This document shows, piece by piece, positions 34,042-46,995 of a DNA stretch of 64,000 nt. The stretch is from Glebionis coronaria. Its lineage: Eukaryota; Streptophyta; Magnoliopsida; Asterales; Asteraceae. The DNA lies in the NCBI GenBank assembly GCA_025667525.1, contig CM046877.1:262791706-262855705 (forward strand), read 5' to 3'. Positions within the stretch are counted from its first letter, which is position 1. Every line of letters starts with the position of its first letter. The position numbers and the translations under genes are program-made. The notes beneath the pieces were generated by a model. It was not told the origin of the DNA, searched no databases, and saw only the letters and a list, made by a program, of their open reading frames with translations.

Positions 34042-35934
34042 TAATAACTGAATTTTTGGTTCTTGAAATTGGTCTAATCGAATTGACAACGGTTGAAAGT
34101 GTGACTCAACTGTTTTTGGTGAAAAAAAAAGTTGGTTATCTATTTCTATTTAGAAATAAAAACTTGAAAAGTGTAAAATAAATGACAAAGTTTAAAAGAG
34201 ATTAAGTAGATTTAAAACTTGATTAAAAGTGGATTTGAAAATAAAACTAAATAAGACAATCTAAAATAAAGCTAAGTGAAAATGGCGGGAAAAATAAAGG
34301 TTTTGAAAATAATTCGGGAAAATAAAACAAAGCATTAATTCGGGAAACCAAAAATTAACAAAGTCGAAATGCAAAAATCAAAAACAATTTGGAAAAAACA
34401 AAATCAAACATAAGTCGGAATAAATGGACAAAGTGTTATTCGGAATGCCAATTTTTCTACTAATCTGGAATGCTTGTGATACACGTAGTTCGGAATACAC
34501 TAATCACACCCTATTCGGAATCCATGTACTTCATACAATTCGGAATAATGAGTAAGGTGGCTAATCCGGAATCTAGGAAAGTATAATAATCCGGAATCCT
34601 ATATCCTATACTAATCCGAAATAATCAAATTTCAGACAGTCCGGAATGTAACTCTTGCACGTTATCCGGAATAATGAAGAAATGTTCTAATCCGGAATAC
34701 TTGGAAATAGAGCACAATCCGGAATATAATTTCAACCACACAATTCGGAATGTTGAAGCATAACACAATACGGAATATGATTGCACAACACAATCCGGAA
34801 TATGATTCTGGATAAGAATCCGGAATAAACAAAAGTAGTTAATTAGGGAAAACTTTAAAAACTATAATTCGGGAAACGATTTTGATGTAATTCGGGATAA
34901 GGGTTTTAAAACCTTAAGTCGGAATAAAGTGTTTTACATCTAGTTCGGTATGAAAGGGTTTTCAAAATCCGGATTAAACCAAAATAAGCTAAAATTAAAT
35001 AAGCACTTAACCAAAAACTTAATCAAAATTTTAAGAAAAAGCTAATAAACCACAAATTAAAAACTATGAAAACACCAAATAAGCAAAATATTAAAAAGCA
35101 ACTTTTAAAAGATTTAAACTATTAAAACCACTTTATTAAAAATAAGCTAAACACTAATTAATCAAAAAGCACAATAAGCTAGAACATCAAACACACCAAA
35201 TCAATAAGAACAATCACATAAGCAAATCAATCAAACAATCAACATGATTAAACAAACTACATGATTAACAAAATCAACCAAAAGATTAAGATTAAAAAAA
35301 GAAGAATGAGAAATACTTAATAATCTTGAATTTATTATGATTAAGATTCAAAATACAAGATTAAAAGATGAAAGATTAAACAAAGTTGAAAGAAAAATCT
35401 AGAGAGAGAAAGTATTAAACACCTACTCCTAATTACCTTCATAAAAACTATAAATGAACTAATTAACTAACTCCTCCTAATGAAGTGTTAGGAGGGTATT
35501 TATAGGAATAGGGGAGGTGGTGATATTGCTTCTCTCTTTCTTCTTGTCTTTTTAAATAACTCGTATTTCACGACTTTGTCTCGGGATTTGTCGAATGATA
35601 AAATGAACTTCGCCTTTTAATTTTCTTCTTTTATTAGACTTGGTTATTCGACTTCATTAAACTTCCGTCTTTAGACTTTTTCTTCGATAAATCTTCAGAA
35701 TAGGCCTTTGACTTCCGTTCTTCTTGCACTTTTGATCTTTTGACTTCGTCTTTTGTTTTTTTTCGAAAAAGCCCGTGAAAGCCCGTGTTTTCTTCCTTTT
35801 TCATATTTTTGTCCTAAAACACAATAAAAACACAAACCACGCATAATTTTGACTTTTACGACATCAAATAGACGTTTAGGTCTCGTTTTTACTTGTTTTA
35901 AGTGGTGAAAGGATAAGTTTTTTCACACTTATTA
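34042..35934 (-). repeat. Solo LTR of Athila element D
   Basis: A full-length D LTR (1893 bp) flanked on both sides by atagt, with accessory-gene coding on each side (exon 1 to the right, the next coding sequence to the left). That is the signature of LTR-LTR recombination removing an inserted element. Ends are TAATAA...TTATTA. About 17 CGGAA motifs lie at 34415-34980 and a - strand TATAAATA box near 35497-35505. Confidence 0.8.
34415..34980. repeat. CGGAAT array in the D solo LTR
   Basis: About 17 TCCGGAAT/TTCGGAAT motifs spaced roughly 25-40 bases apart, continued on the flanks by CGGGAA variants. Confidence 0.85.
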
Positions 35935-36459
35935 ATAGTCAAAGCTCACTTTGGTTTTAAGAACAAAGGTTGTGGGGAACACCTTGGCATCTACGAAGAA
36001 GTAGTGGTCATACCACTTCTTAAGGGATTCTAAGGGTTTCTTATAACACATGGGGGCGGTCGCGGATCGTTTTTTAAACGACAACCACCCATTCACCATA
36101 TGGGGGACGTAGAACACCCTAAATAAACTAACAGTCGGGGATACCTCACAGGCATGGCATGTAATCTCAAATTGGTTAATCATACATGCTCCTATACAGG
36201 GGTGTTGGGATATATGGAAGTCATAGTATGTCAGAATATCTACAAGGAACCTAGATAGAGGAATGTGGTAGTTCGTCGAGTCAAATAGGCGCGTGTAAAC
36301 GCCTATTTTCCCAGCGGGAGCGTCCGTGATAGCTTCACCATCACCCGGATAGGTGGGGTGTACGCTCTCAGGAATGTAGTATTCGGACAAAAAGTCCATG
36401 TATTTGTCCGGGGAGATCACATTAAGTACGGACATAATGGTAGGGTTATCCTTCACCAT
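35935..36459 (-). pseudogene. C antisense accessory gene, exon 1 (copy 1, open frame)
   Basis: A 175-codon open frame from ATG at 36459 to the D solo LTR. The N-terminal domain is that of PF04195 ('putative gypsy type transposon'): PESVHPTYPGDGEAITDAPAGKIGVYTRLFD, IPLSRFLVDILTYY, FRVFYVPHMVNGWLSFKKRS, and PLESLKKWYDHYFFVDAKVFP. No internal stop or frameshift is present in this copy. It would continue at 34041. A TATAAAAA box (36612-36619) and a CACGTG (36657-36662) lie upstream on the - strand, suggesting its own promoter. Its role in the element is unknown. Confidence 0.75.
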
Positions 36460-36611
36460 GATTTATAAGTATGAGTAGAAGGGCGCGGTGATCTAACCTG
36501 ATACGGTAGATTTCCGTGGAAAATAAGAAGAAGGAATGAAGGAAAGTGCAGGTATAACAATGGTGGAAAAAGAGTTGTTAACTGTGTGTTTACACAGTTA
36601 CATGCACCGGC

Positions 36612-36619
36612 TTTTTATA
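36612..36619 (-). promoter_or_regulatory. TATA box for the antisense gene (copy 1)
   Basis: TATAAAAA on the - strand, about 155 bases before the ATG at 36459, with a CACGTG G-box about 40 bases further upstream and a small ACCTCG/CGAGGT hairpin between. The second copy is at 48659-48666. Confidence 0.55.
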
Positions 36620-36943
36620 GGGTTACCTCGAGTTACGAGGTACCCTGGATGATTGCCACGTGTAATCCACTACGCCCATCTAACGGATGGGATCGCTGAC
36701 ACAACTGAACCGTCAGAGGGACCCACGGGTCACCTCTTGATCAGTTTTGAGTAGCTCGAAAGTGGGCCCATGTGGTGCACTTTTGCAGTCAAAACTGCGA
36801 ACCATACCTACAATTAATGCACGCATTAATGTTGTCCCGGCCAACCGTTTTTATAGTGCGGATATGTTTGCAGCAACGATATATAAGACATTGGTTAGTC
36901 TAGAGGTTACGCCTACGGCTGTAACAACTAGATTGGGGGGATA

Positions 36944-37475
36944 TGATGACGTATAGTCCCCAACCGGTCATGGACCCGGCTCACGGGTACTACCCGCATC
37001 CGTCCCATCACTGATGGGTTGGGTTGAGTTATTTAAGCCTATGGGCTTCGAATGAATAGTGGCCGCATAGATGTGTAAGGCCCACGGCCCGGCACGACCG
37101 GTGCAGGGTTAGACAGGATCACAATCTTATTAGGATTGGGATTTACCTCAAAGTATAGGATATACACTCACCATAATTAGAAGATAACAATCAAACGAAT
37201 TATGGTGCTTATCCTTTGCTTGGGGCCAAAGTATCAATGACAGCCCATTAGGGTTTCACTGCCTATATAAGGAACCCCCAAGGGTTCCACAAAGGTATGA
37301 CATTCTCTATACTTTCAACCTACAGCCGATTATCTAACCCTAAACCGATTACTTACTCTCACGCCGGAGTCTAATCGTGAGATACGTTCCCACGATAAGC
37401 TTAACGTGTGTTGTTTTAGTGTGCAGGATCTCAGCAAGACATTCACTTGGTGCAAGAGCCGGAGCCCATCCTACC
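36944..37475 (+). repeat. Element C 3' LTR, truncated copy
   Basis: Starts TGATGACG after a purine tract (gattggggggata) and has a + strand CTATATAAGG box near 37263-37272. It is cut at 37475, where D LTR sequence begins. Confidence 0.55.
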
Positions 37476-38494
37476 CGGAATAAAGTGTTTTACATCTAGT
37501 TCGGTATGAAAGGGTTTTCAAAATCCGGATTAAACCAAAATAAGCTAAAATCAAATAAGCACTTAACCAAAAACTTAATCAAACTAATTTTAAGAAAAAG
37601 CTAATAAACCAGAAATTAAGAACTATGAATACACCAAATAAGCAAAATATTAAAAAGCAACTTTTAAAAGATTCAAACTATTAAAACCACTTTATTAAAA
37701 ATAAGCTAAACACTAATTAATCAAAAAGCACAATAAGCTAGAACATCAAACACACCAAATCAATAAGAACAATCACATAAGCAAATCAATCAAACAATCA
37801 ACATGAATAAACAAACTACATGATTAACAAAATCAACCAAAAGATTAAGATTAAGAAAGGAAGAATGAGAAATACTTAATAAGCTTGAATTAATTATGAT
37901 TAAGATTCAAAATACAAGATTAAAAGATGAAAGATTAAGCAAACTTGAAAGAAAATTTTAGAGAGAGAAAGTATTAAACACCTACTCCTAATTACCTTCA
38001 TAAAAACTAAAAATGAACTAATTAACTAACTCCTCCTAATGAAGGATTAGGAGGGTATTTATAGGAATAGGGGAGGTGGTGATATTGCTTCTCTCTTTCT
38101 ACTTGTCTTTTAAAATAACTCGTATTTCACGACTTTGTCTCGGGATTTTTCGAATGATAAAATGAACTTCGTCTTTTAATTTTCTTCTCTTATTAGACTT
38201 GGTTCTTCGACTTCGTTAAACTTCCGTCTTTATACTTTTTTCTTCGATAAATCTTCATAATATGCCTTTGACTTCCGTTCTTCTTGCACTTTTGATCTTT
38301 TGACTTCGTCTTTTGTTTTTTTCTTCGATAAAAAGCCCGTGAAAGCCCGTGTTTTCTTCTTTTTTCATATTTTTGTCCTAAAACACAATAAAAACATAAA
38401 CCACGCATAATTCTGACTTTTACGACATCAAATACACGTTTAGGTCTCGTTTTTGTTTTAAGTGGTGAAAGGATAAGTTTTTCCACACTTATTA
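37476..38494 (-). repeat. Element D 3' LTR, truncated
   Basis: Corresponds to 34920-35934 of the solo LTR. The break falls at a CGGAATA motif of the array, with at most one base of shared sequence at the junction with C. Confidence 0.8.
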
Positions 38495-38508
38495 AATCCC
38501 CTACACTT
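38495..38508 (-). other. Polypurine tract of element D
   Basis: On the - strand AGTGTAGGGGATT abuts the LTR start TAATAAGTG, as in element A. Confidence 0.7.
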
Positions 38509-40203
38509 GACCATTGCAATGCCCTCATGGAATGCATTAATTTCAAAGCACGATTTACATTCTCCATCATAATTAACCCACCTTGGCCTTTATTAAATAC
38601 TAAAAACTAAGGAAACTAAAAAGATAGAAAATTACAAAATGCTTGAAAGAAAACGCGTAAATAAATCTAAGACTTACATTAGGGCTTTTGGTGTCATGAA
38701 TGTTTATCTCCCTTAAGTTTCACGTTCCCCATACCAAGCTTAAAAACGAGATCATTGTTATTATAAGTTAGCAAAAGCTAACACTCACTCATGTGGCTCA
38801 ATTATTCACTTAGACTCCCTTATTCCTAGGTGTATCTCTTATATTTTATTGTTGTCTTGAATGATCACGAGGATGCATTGTTGACTTATTTCGATAGTTT
38901 ATTTAGGCTGAAAATAAAGTAGGACGATTTAATCAATAGTTAGCTAAAGGACAAAATCTTTTAAAACTGCTTCTCGAAACCTCATAAAGTTCATATCTTG
39001 GCATAACTCGTTTCACGATTTGAGACCTTTCTCGGACCGATATTTGGCATTGACTTCATACTTCGAATCTTGAGAGACGTTCTTGAAATAATGGTCTTCT
39101 CTTCATAATAGGAGTTTCTTCACTTGAAGTTTTAGAGAGATTCTTCAAACTTGGACCACAACTTCTTCATTTTTCTCCAATCTTTATTTGGGATTTTGAT
39201 ATACAACGATCCGCCTCCTTTTAGGACTTGTATCTATTTATCCTCATACCTTGTTAGGGTCTTTTCGGATAGACTTCTCCATGATCTTTAGGGTCGTGTG
39301 TCTCGATCCTTCATATTGATTTTTGATAAATGATTCTTCACATCACTTTGGATCTTTAGCAACAAAATGTATCCCTCATGCCTTGTTAGGGCCTTTTCGG
39401 ACTCGCCAATCTTTGCATCCCGCTTCAATGAGTTATGCCTTGGCTATGAACTCTAATTAATCTCGAGCAACTTTTAAACGATCTTGTGCTAGAAGCTAAG
39501 TAACTTTTCAAATCGTACGACCTTGTTTATTGCAATTATATATTAACAAGCGATGAGAGAAAAAGCTCATAATTAACTCACATAAATTCATGAAAGAATA
39601 CCAAACTTATAATTGACTCTATCATCTCCCGTTCTCCACAATTTAAAATCTCAAGGAATGAGACTCGTGGATGCTTAGCCTATTAAATCAAAGTTTTGGG
39701 TTTTCAAGTCATCTATATGATCTTGCAACTTCTTAGACTTTTTTGAGTTTAGAATTTGCATTTTAAAGTTCCCTTGATAAACGAATTTCTAGGATCAATT
39801 ATAGGAACTTGCGAAAAGTTCTTGTTCTTAAACCCGTATGAGTTAAGCATGTGGGAGTAAACTCCCCTACACTTAGGACATTGTGCACTTTGTTTAAATC
39901 TTGCTAATGAAGAGACAACTAAAGTGATTCCCATTTCAACATTTATCGATAAAATATGGAATCAAAAGTGTTTAGGATAGAACCGGGAAGACGGGAACAC
40001 GGGATCAGGGGTCGTCAAATATCATCAAAAGTGGATCTTTGAAAGCTTTAATCCCTGCACATCATAAGAAACAAGACAACAAACACATATGTGGCTCTCC
40101 CTACACTTATTATGAAAACGGGTAAAAAGGATAGATCATCGGGTTGCCTCCCGAGAAGCGCTTATTTTTGTTAACCGAGTCACGAGCCTGACTCGACCCA
40201 GAA
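38509..40203 (-). other. Element D 3' noncoding tail
   Basis: 1.7 kb without a gene, alignable with the tail of A. The palindrome-bearing segment found in A is missing: near 39845 the sequence jumps between two gttaag motifs. The post-pol block lies at 40140-40195. Confidence 0.65.
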
Positions 40204-43200
40204 CTAATTCAAGGGAAACGTGGCGAGGGATGGAATCATCCCATGAGAGATGTCCTCTCCAAAGTACAACTTAACACGTTGGCCATTCACCTTAAAGTTT
40301 GGCCCATTTGGTTGAGATACCTCAATGGTGCCATAAGGGAAGATTTTTGCCACGGTGAATGGGTCGGACCAACGGGTTTTAAGCTTTCTTGAAAAGATTT
40401 TCAACTGAGAGTTAAAGAGTAAAACTTGATCACCTATGTGAAACTCTCGGTTCTTAATCTTGGAATCATGAATGAACTTAGTTTTCTCCTTATAAATCAA
40501 CGAATTCTCATAAGCCTCATTCCTAAGTTCATTAAGTTCATTGAGTTGGATTTTCCTAAGATCATCGGCTTTGTTGATATCAAAATTAGCCCATTTCAAG
40601 GCCCAATAAGCCTTATGCTCCAACTCAATGGGGAGGTGGCAAGCCTTTCCATACACAAGGCGATAAGGGTTACAACCTATAGGTGTCTTATAAGCGGTAC
40701 GGAAAGCCCACAGAGCATCATCTAACTTATCGGCCCATGAGGCACGATGCTCTCCCACGGTACGTTCTAAGATTCGCTTAAGTCCACAGTTAGAGATCTT
40801 GGCTTGACCATTAGTTTGTAGATGATACGCGGTGGAAATCCAGTGATTGACACCATACTTAGCCATGACTCGTGCAAATTGATCATTGCAAAAATGAGTC
40901 CCGCGATCACTAATGATAGCACGAGGAACACCGAATCGAGCAAACAACTGTTTCAAAAATTTCACAACCACCCTCACATAATTCGTAGGTAAATCCTTTG
41001 CTTCAACCCATTTGGATACGTAGTCAACGGCTACGAGGATGTACTTGTTCCCTTTGGATGATGGAAATGGCCCCGTAAAGTCGATACCCCATACGTTAAA
41101 GATTTCACATTCTTGGATGAAATTTTGAGGCATCTCATCTTTATGTGTGATCTTGCCTTGTCTTTGGCAAGCATCACAATGCTTAACCATTTCATGAGCT
41201 TCATGATAAATGGTGGGCCAATAGAATCCGGAGTCGAAAACTTTCTTTGCGGTATAGTTAGGACCAAAGTGACCACCGATGGGTCCTTTGTGGCAAGCTT
41301 CAAGGATTAGTAAAGTTGTCGGCCCATCAACACACCTACGAATAACAAGATCTGCACATTGTTTGAAAATATAAGGTTCGTCCCAATAATAGTTCTTAAT
41401 ATCCTTAAAGAATTTTTTCTTTTGTTGGGACGTTAACCCTTCCTTAAGAACACCACCCGCTAAATAGTTTGCAATGTCCGCAAACCATGGGGTATCGTCA
41501 TGATTGGAGTTAATTGACATTAAGGCCTCATGGGGAAAGTATTCATTAATCTCTTGATTAGGAAGTTCCCCTTGATAAGGATCTTCGAGTCTACTAAGAT
41601 GATCCGCGGCTAGCTTTTCCGCTCCCTTTTTATCACGAATTTCGATTTTAAATTCTTGGAGGAGCAAAACCCAACGAAGGAGTCTCGGTTTAGCATCTTG
41701 CTTGGTCAACAAGTATTTCAAGGCGGAATGATCGGTGTAAACGATGGTGGTGGAAAGCACAAGATAGGGACGGAATTCTCAAAAGCATACACTACGGCTA
41801 AAAGCTCTTTTTTGGTAGTGGTATAATGCAATTGAGCCCCCCTCATTGTCTTGCTAGCATAATGGATTGGTTGGAAGTGTTTGTTAACTCGTTGACCTAA
41901 AACCGCTCCTACCGTGAAATCACCAGCATCGCACATGAGCTCGAAAGGTAACTCCCAATTTGGAGAGACTAAGACCGGTTCCTAAGTTAATTTACCTTAA
42001 GAAGTTCGAAAGAGTCGAGACATTCTTGAGAAAAGATGAAAGGAGCATTCTTTTCTAAGAGGTGAGTCATTGGTCGAGCTATCTTAAAGAAATCTTGGAT
42101 GAAACGACGATAAAATCCCGCATGACCTAAAAAACTCCTAACTCCTTTGACGGTGGTAGGTGGAGGCAACTTAGCAATGACGTCAACTTTAGCACGGTCG
42201 ACTTCGATACCGACTTTGGAAATTTTGTGACCGAGAACAATGCCTTCTTTTACCATGAAATGGAATTTTCCCAATTAAGAACGAGACGAGTGTCTTCACA
42301 CCGTTTAAGCATACGTTCTAAATTGGCAAGGCAAGAAGAGAAAGAATCACCATAGACTGAGAAGTCGTCCATAAAGACTTCCATAGTTTCTTCAACCATG
42401 TCATGGAATATAGCCATCATACACCGTTGGAAAGTCCCAGGAGCATTGCATAAGCCGAAAGGCATTCTTTTGTAAGAAAATGTTCCATAAGGACAAGTGA
42501 ATGTGGTTTTCTCTTGGTCTTTTGGATCGATAGGGATTTGAAACTACCCGGAGAAACCGTCTAAGAAGCAATAGTAGTCATTACCCGCTAAACGCTCGAG
42601 CATTTGATCCATGAAAGGAAGAGGAAAATGATCCTTACGAGTCGCATCATTGAGCTTACGATAGTCTATGCAAACTCTCCAACCCGTGATAAGTCGAGTA
42701 GGAATCAACTCGTTGTTTTCATTGGGAACAACAGTTATTCCGCCTTTCTTAGGCACACAGTGGACGGGACTAACCCATGGCGAATCCGAGATAGGGTAAA
42801 TCATTCCGGAATCTAGAAGTTTGATAACTTCTTTCTTGATGACGTCATGAATTTTTGGATTAACCCGTCTTTGGCTTTGGATTGCGGGTTTAAAGTCATC
42901 TTCCATAAGAATTTTATGAGTGCAAAAGTTAGGATCAATTCCGCGGATGTCGGAAATTTTCCAAGCAATTGCTTTCTTATGATTTTTGAGCACTTCGATA
43001 AGTCGAGATTTTTCATCCTCTTTTAAGTCCTTTTTAATGATGACGGGTAACTTCTTATTGTCTTCTAGAAAAACGTATTCTAAATGAGATGGTAAATCCT
43101 TAAGCTCTAAATCCGGAGGATTGTCGGTGGAAGGCTTACTCGAATTCGGATCATCGTTTGTAACTTCCTTAGGAGTAGGTGGAGAAATATGGTCCTCATT

Positions 43201-44421
43201 GAGAAGTTTCTCAATGGTACGAATGTCTTCTTCCCAATCGGAGGGAGAATCATCATATTTTAAGTCCACATCCCCTAAACTTGCTTCAAATTCTTTTAAA
43301 AGAAAGTCACTTTCTCCAAATGGAGTCAATGAAGGAGCAATAGAAGCTACGTTCTCAACATGAGGTAAAAGAGAAATCCCTCTCTTACAAGCCTCGTGAA
43401 AATGTTCTTCGCATGCTTCGTCGAGCACATCGATGAAATTCACGGATTCGGGCCCATCGGGACGTTTGGAAAGTTTACCCATGTTAAAGATGATTTTATC
43501 ATCCCCGACCCTCATAATAAGTTCTCTTGCGGCTACATCAATCATTGTACGCCCGGTTCTCAAGAAGGGTCGTCCCACAATTAAGGGAACACGGGGATCC
43601 ATTTCATAGTCGACGACAACGAAATTGGCAGGGAAAGTGAATTTGTCGACTCCAACGAAAACATCCTCGGCAATCCCCACTGGATAAGCAACTGATCGGT
43701 TAGCTAATTCCAATGTCATACGAGTGGGGACTAGCTCGGGTAAAGATAATGTCTTCCACACGGACAATGGCATAAGATTGATACTCGCACCGAGATCCGC
43801 CAAAGCCATACAATTCTCTACACATGGAAAATTGCAAGGAATAAGGAATCGACCGGGATCTCCTAACTTAACCAAGAGTTTTCTCAAAAGAACGGCGGAA
43901 CAATTCTCATTCAATTGGGTATTAGTGATATCGAGCAATTTTTCCTTATCACTTAAAAGATCCTTAAACATTTTAGCATACTTTGGCATGTGAGCGAGAG
44001 CCTCGGTAAAGGTGATGTTAAAATACAATTGTTTGAACATTTTTAGGAAGTTCGAAACTTGAATATCATCCTTATTCTTCAATTTCTCTTTCCTCAACCT
44101 TGAGGGATATGGTATCTTGGGTTGAGATGAAGGCTTTGGAATGGATTGCTCACTCACATCCTTGGGTGGAGGAGGGGTAGAAGTGGAAGGTGGAGGAACC
44201 GGTTTTGGAACCGAAGGTGTGGTATAAACTTGAGGTATAGGAGGGACATAAGGTGTAGACGAAGGCATAACGGGTGGTATTTCACAAGTAGAAGGTGAAG
44301 GACGGTAGGCAGAAGTAGAAGGAATCTCGGGTCCTTGGTTAGGTGGGGAATAAGAAGGTTCTACGATGGTATTACCGCTCCTAGTAGTGATGGCATTAAC
44401 ATTGGCCCTAGGATTGATCAC
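40204..44421 (-). pseudogene. pol: Athila Pol of element D
   Basis: Protease has ADLGAS (near 43790-43810). RT includes NPKIHDVIKKEVIKLLDSGMIYPI and FMDDFSVYGDSF. RNase H includes CDAGDFTVGAVLGQ and [15 protein letters not shown]. Integrase is fully open in the last 518 codons (41760-40204): HH-CC zinc region, GIDFTG and SDRG are intact, but the third catalytic residue, normally Glu in QAEISN, is Lys (AAG at 40800-40798), and AYHPQTNGQ reads AYHLQTNGQ. Breaks are TAG at 42544-42546 and frameshifts near 42285 (LVLNWE...), 41992 and 41775. The protein ends with the short basic tail typical after Athila integrase. I see no envelope-like ORF. Confidence 0.88.
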
Positions 44422-44442
44422 AGTGTTATAAGGGAGGGCACC

Positions 44443-45860
44443 TTAGGGACGAAGGGTTTGAAGCATTTACATTAATTTCCTATCGGTTGATTCTTACTTC
44501 TCTTTCATGGTTCGTTCATGTTCAGTCAACTTTTGTAGAACCAAGTCCATTTTAGGATTATGCATGTTCATTTGATTATACCCTTGATTATTAAAATCTT
44601 GGTTTTGAAATTGTGGTTGAAAACCATTGTTATTATGAAAACCTTGATTAAAGTTGTTATTTTGAAACCCTTGGTTTGGCCCATTAAAATTCCCTTGATT
44701 TTGACCATTGAAATTCCCTTGGTTTGAATTAAAATTCCTTTGATTGTTGGAGGAATTCCCTTGATAATTATTCCTTTGTTGGCCTTGGTTCCTAGGTGGG
44801 TATTGGGCATTAGTCAATTGAGGAGGGGGTCTAGCATGAGGTTGAAAACCGAGAGGAGCCAAATAATTAGTAGACCTATAAGAAAGATTATTAGCATCCA
44901 TATTTGGTTTAAAATGCACCCTCTCATTAGTGTTATAAGCATACACTTCTTGTTGAGAGGGGTCATGAACCTTATCACAGTTTAAGTATGAGTATGATCC
45001 ACCACAAATCTCACATGACTCACTCAAGGCATTAACTTGTACATTGTTCTTAACATGTAAAGCAAGGTCTGTCATGATCGAAGTAAGTACGTCAATTTTC
45101 TTGTCGGTCTCACTAGTACTAGCACTAGCCATAGTAGCCCTAACACTCTTGGTTTGGACTTTGGCTTTGTTCTCAATAATTGCCCAAGCCTCATTCATAT
45201 TTTTTATAAGAATATTACCCCTGAGGCACTATTTAGTGAATATTGGTCATTCAGAGTTAATCCATTATAAAAAGTATTAATTTGATGTACCTTTGTAAAA
45301 CCGTGTTGTGGACACTTTCTTAAAAGTTCCTTAAAACGATCCCAAGATTCATTAAATGTCTCACCGTACTTTTGTTCGAAATTAATGATGTCATTTTGCA
45401 AAGCGGTAGTACGTGAGGGTGGAAGGAAATAGTTTATGAACTTTGTCTCAAAGTCCGTCCATGTTACAATACTTTGGGGTGGTTCCTTATCAAGCCAAGT
45501 CCGGGCTTGTCCCTCGAGGGACAAAGGAAAGAGGAGCAAACAAATTGCCTCTTGTGAAACCCCATTGTATTTTACAGTATTGGATAAATGTACGAACCTC
45601 TTGATGTGATCGTGAGGATCATCATGAGTGCGACCCAGAAAAGGTGTTGCGGAAACCATTTGAATAAACCCGGTTTTGAGCTCGAAGTTGTTGGCGTCAA
45701 TAGCCAGCACCACAATCGCATCATTTTTTCCTTCGACATGTGATTGAAATAGCTCCATCATTGGATGGTTCTCCATTGTATTGACAACAGGAGGCTCTAC
45801 AACAGGAGGCTCAATAGTAGCGGCTTGAATGGACTTCCTTTTGCGTGAACGGGTACGCAT
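44443..45860 (-). pseudogene. gag: Athila Gag of element D
   Basis: Starts at ATG 45860 (MRTRSRKRK), four bases after a good splice acceptor. The capsid region (FPLSLEGQARTWLDKEPPQS, FETKFINYFLPPSRTTALQND, INTFYNGLT) is intact. A frameshift near 45200 in a T-run separates the next part. That part has a zinc-knuckle remnant CEICGGSYSYLNC in which the His is Tyr, then a remarkable run of QGNFN/NNFNQGF repeats (about 44590-44760). In-frame TAA codons at 44494, 44467 and 44443 precede the pol segment, each readable as a former CAA. The frame then runs on into protease, as expected for a single gag-pol ORF. Confidence 0.85.
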
Positions 45861-45865
45861 ACACC

Positions 45866-46112
45866 TACAAAAGAAAAGGATAACAAAGAAATAGAAGAAA
45901 AATAATGGTTAACGTGAAAAGAAAATATTTTTGGTGCAAAACTTTTGAAAAAGAAATGCTTTTTATGATTTTTTAAATGTTTTTGGATTTTTGAAATTTT
46001 TTATTTTTTTGGATTTTTGAAAAATTTAAACACGAAAAATAACGTTCAAAAGTGAACGGATCCCAAAATCCAACGCGTCTCTCACAAAAAAAACCGTTAA
46101 TCTTCACGAAAA
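45866..46112 (-). other. Element D untranslated leader
   Basis: A/T-rich, no gene. The 60 bases next to the primer-binding site are nearly identical to element A. Confidence 0.6.
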
Positions 46113-46130
46113 GAGCCGGCAGCGGCGCCA
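46113..46130 (-). other. Primer-binding site of element D (tRNA-Asp type)
   Basis: TGGCGCCGCTGCCGG on the - strand, three bases from the LTR; the same as element A. Confidence 0.8.
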
Positions 46131-46399
46131 TTTTAATAACTGAATTTTTGTTCACTTGTTTTTGGTGAATAAAAGAAAAGGTAGTTATCTATTTCTATTT
46201 GAAAATAAAAACTTGAAAAGTGTAAAATAAATGACAAAGTTTAAAAGAGATTAAGTAGATTTAAAACTTGATTAAAAGTGGATTTGAAAATAAAACTAAA
46301 TAAGACAATCTAAAATAAAGCTAAGTAGGCGGGAAAAATAAAGGTTCTGAAAATAATTCGGGAAAACAAAACAAAGCATTAATTCGGGAAACAAAAATT

Positions 46400-46995
46400 A
46401 ACTAAGTCGGAATACAAAAATCAAAAACAATTTGGAAAAAACAAAATCAAACATAAATCAGAATAAATGGACAAAGTGTAATTCGGAATGCCAATTTTTC
46501 TACTAATCTGGAATGCTTGTGATACACGTAGTTTGGAATACACTAATCACACCCTATTCGGAATCCATGTACTTCATACAATTCGGAATAATGAGTAAGG
46601 TGGCTAATCCGGAATCTAGGAAAGTATAATAATCTGGAATCCTATATCTTATACTAATCCGGAATAATCAAATTTCAGACAATCCGGAATGTAACTCTTG
46701 CACGTTATCCGGAATAATGAATAAATGTTCTAATCTGGAATACTTGGAAATACAGCACAATCCGGAATATAATTCAACCACACAATTCGGAATATAGAAG
46801 CATAACACAATCCGGAATATGATTGCACAACACAATCCAGAATATGATTCCGGATAAGAATCCGGAATAAGCAAAAGTAGTTAATTCGGGAAAACTTTAA
46901 AAACTATAATTCGGGAAACGATTTTGATGTAATTCAGGATAAGGGTTTTAAAAGCTTAAGTCGGAATAAAGTGTTTTACATCTAGTTCGGTATGA
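46400..46995. repeat. CGGAAT array in the D 5' LTR
   Basis: Same array as 34415-34980, with several motifs decayed to CTGGAAT or CCAGAAT. Confidence 0.85.

Larger units (their letters stand above)
35935..37475. repeat. Duplicated block of element C, copy 1
   Basis: 1541 bp matching 47980-49521 with scattered differences. It holds exon 1 of the antisense gene, its promoter and most of the C 3' LTR. It ends abruptly at 37475 in a D LTR fragment. Confidence 0.85.

Noticed and set aside
34415..34980. Heat-shock elements, because TCCGGAA contains spaced TTC/GAA-like parts
   Set aside because: The arrays lack the consecutive GAAnnTTCnnGAA arrangement; the shared core is CGGAA.
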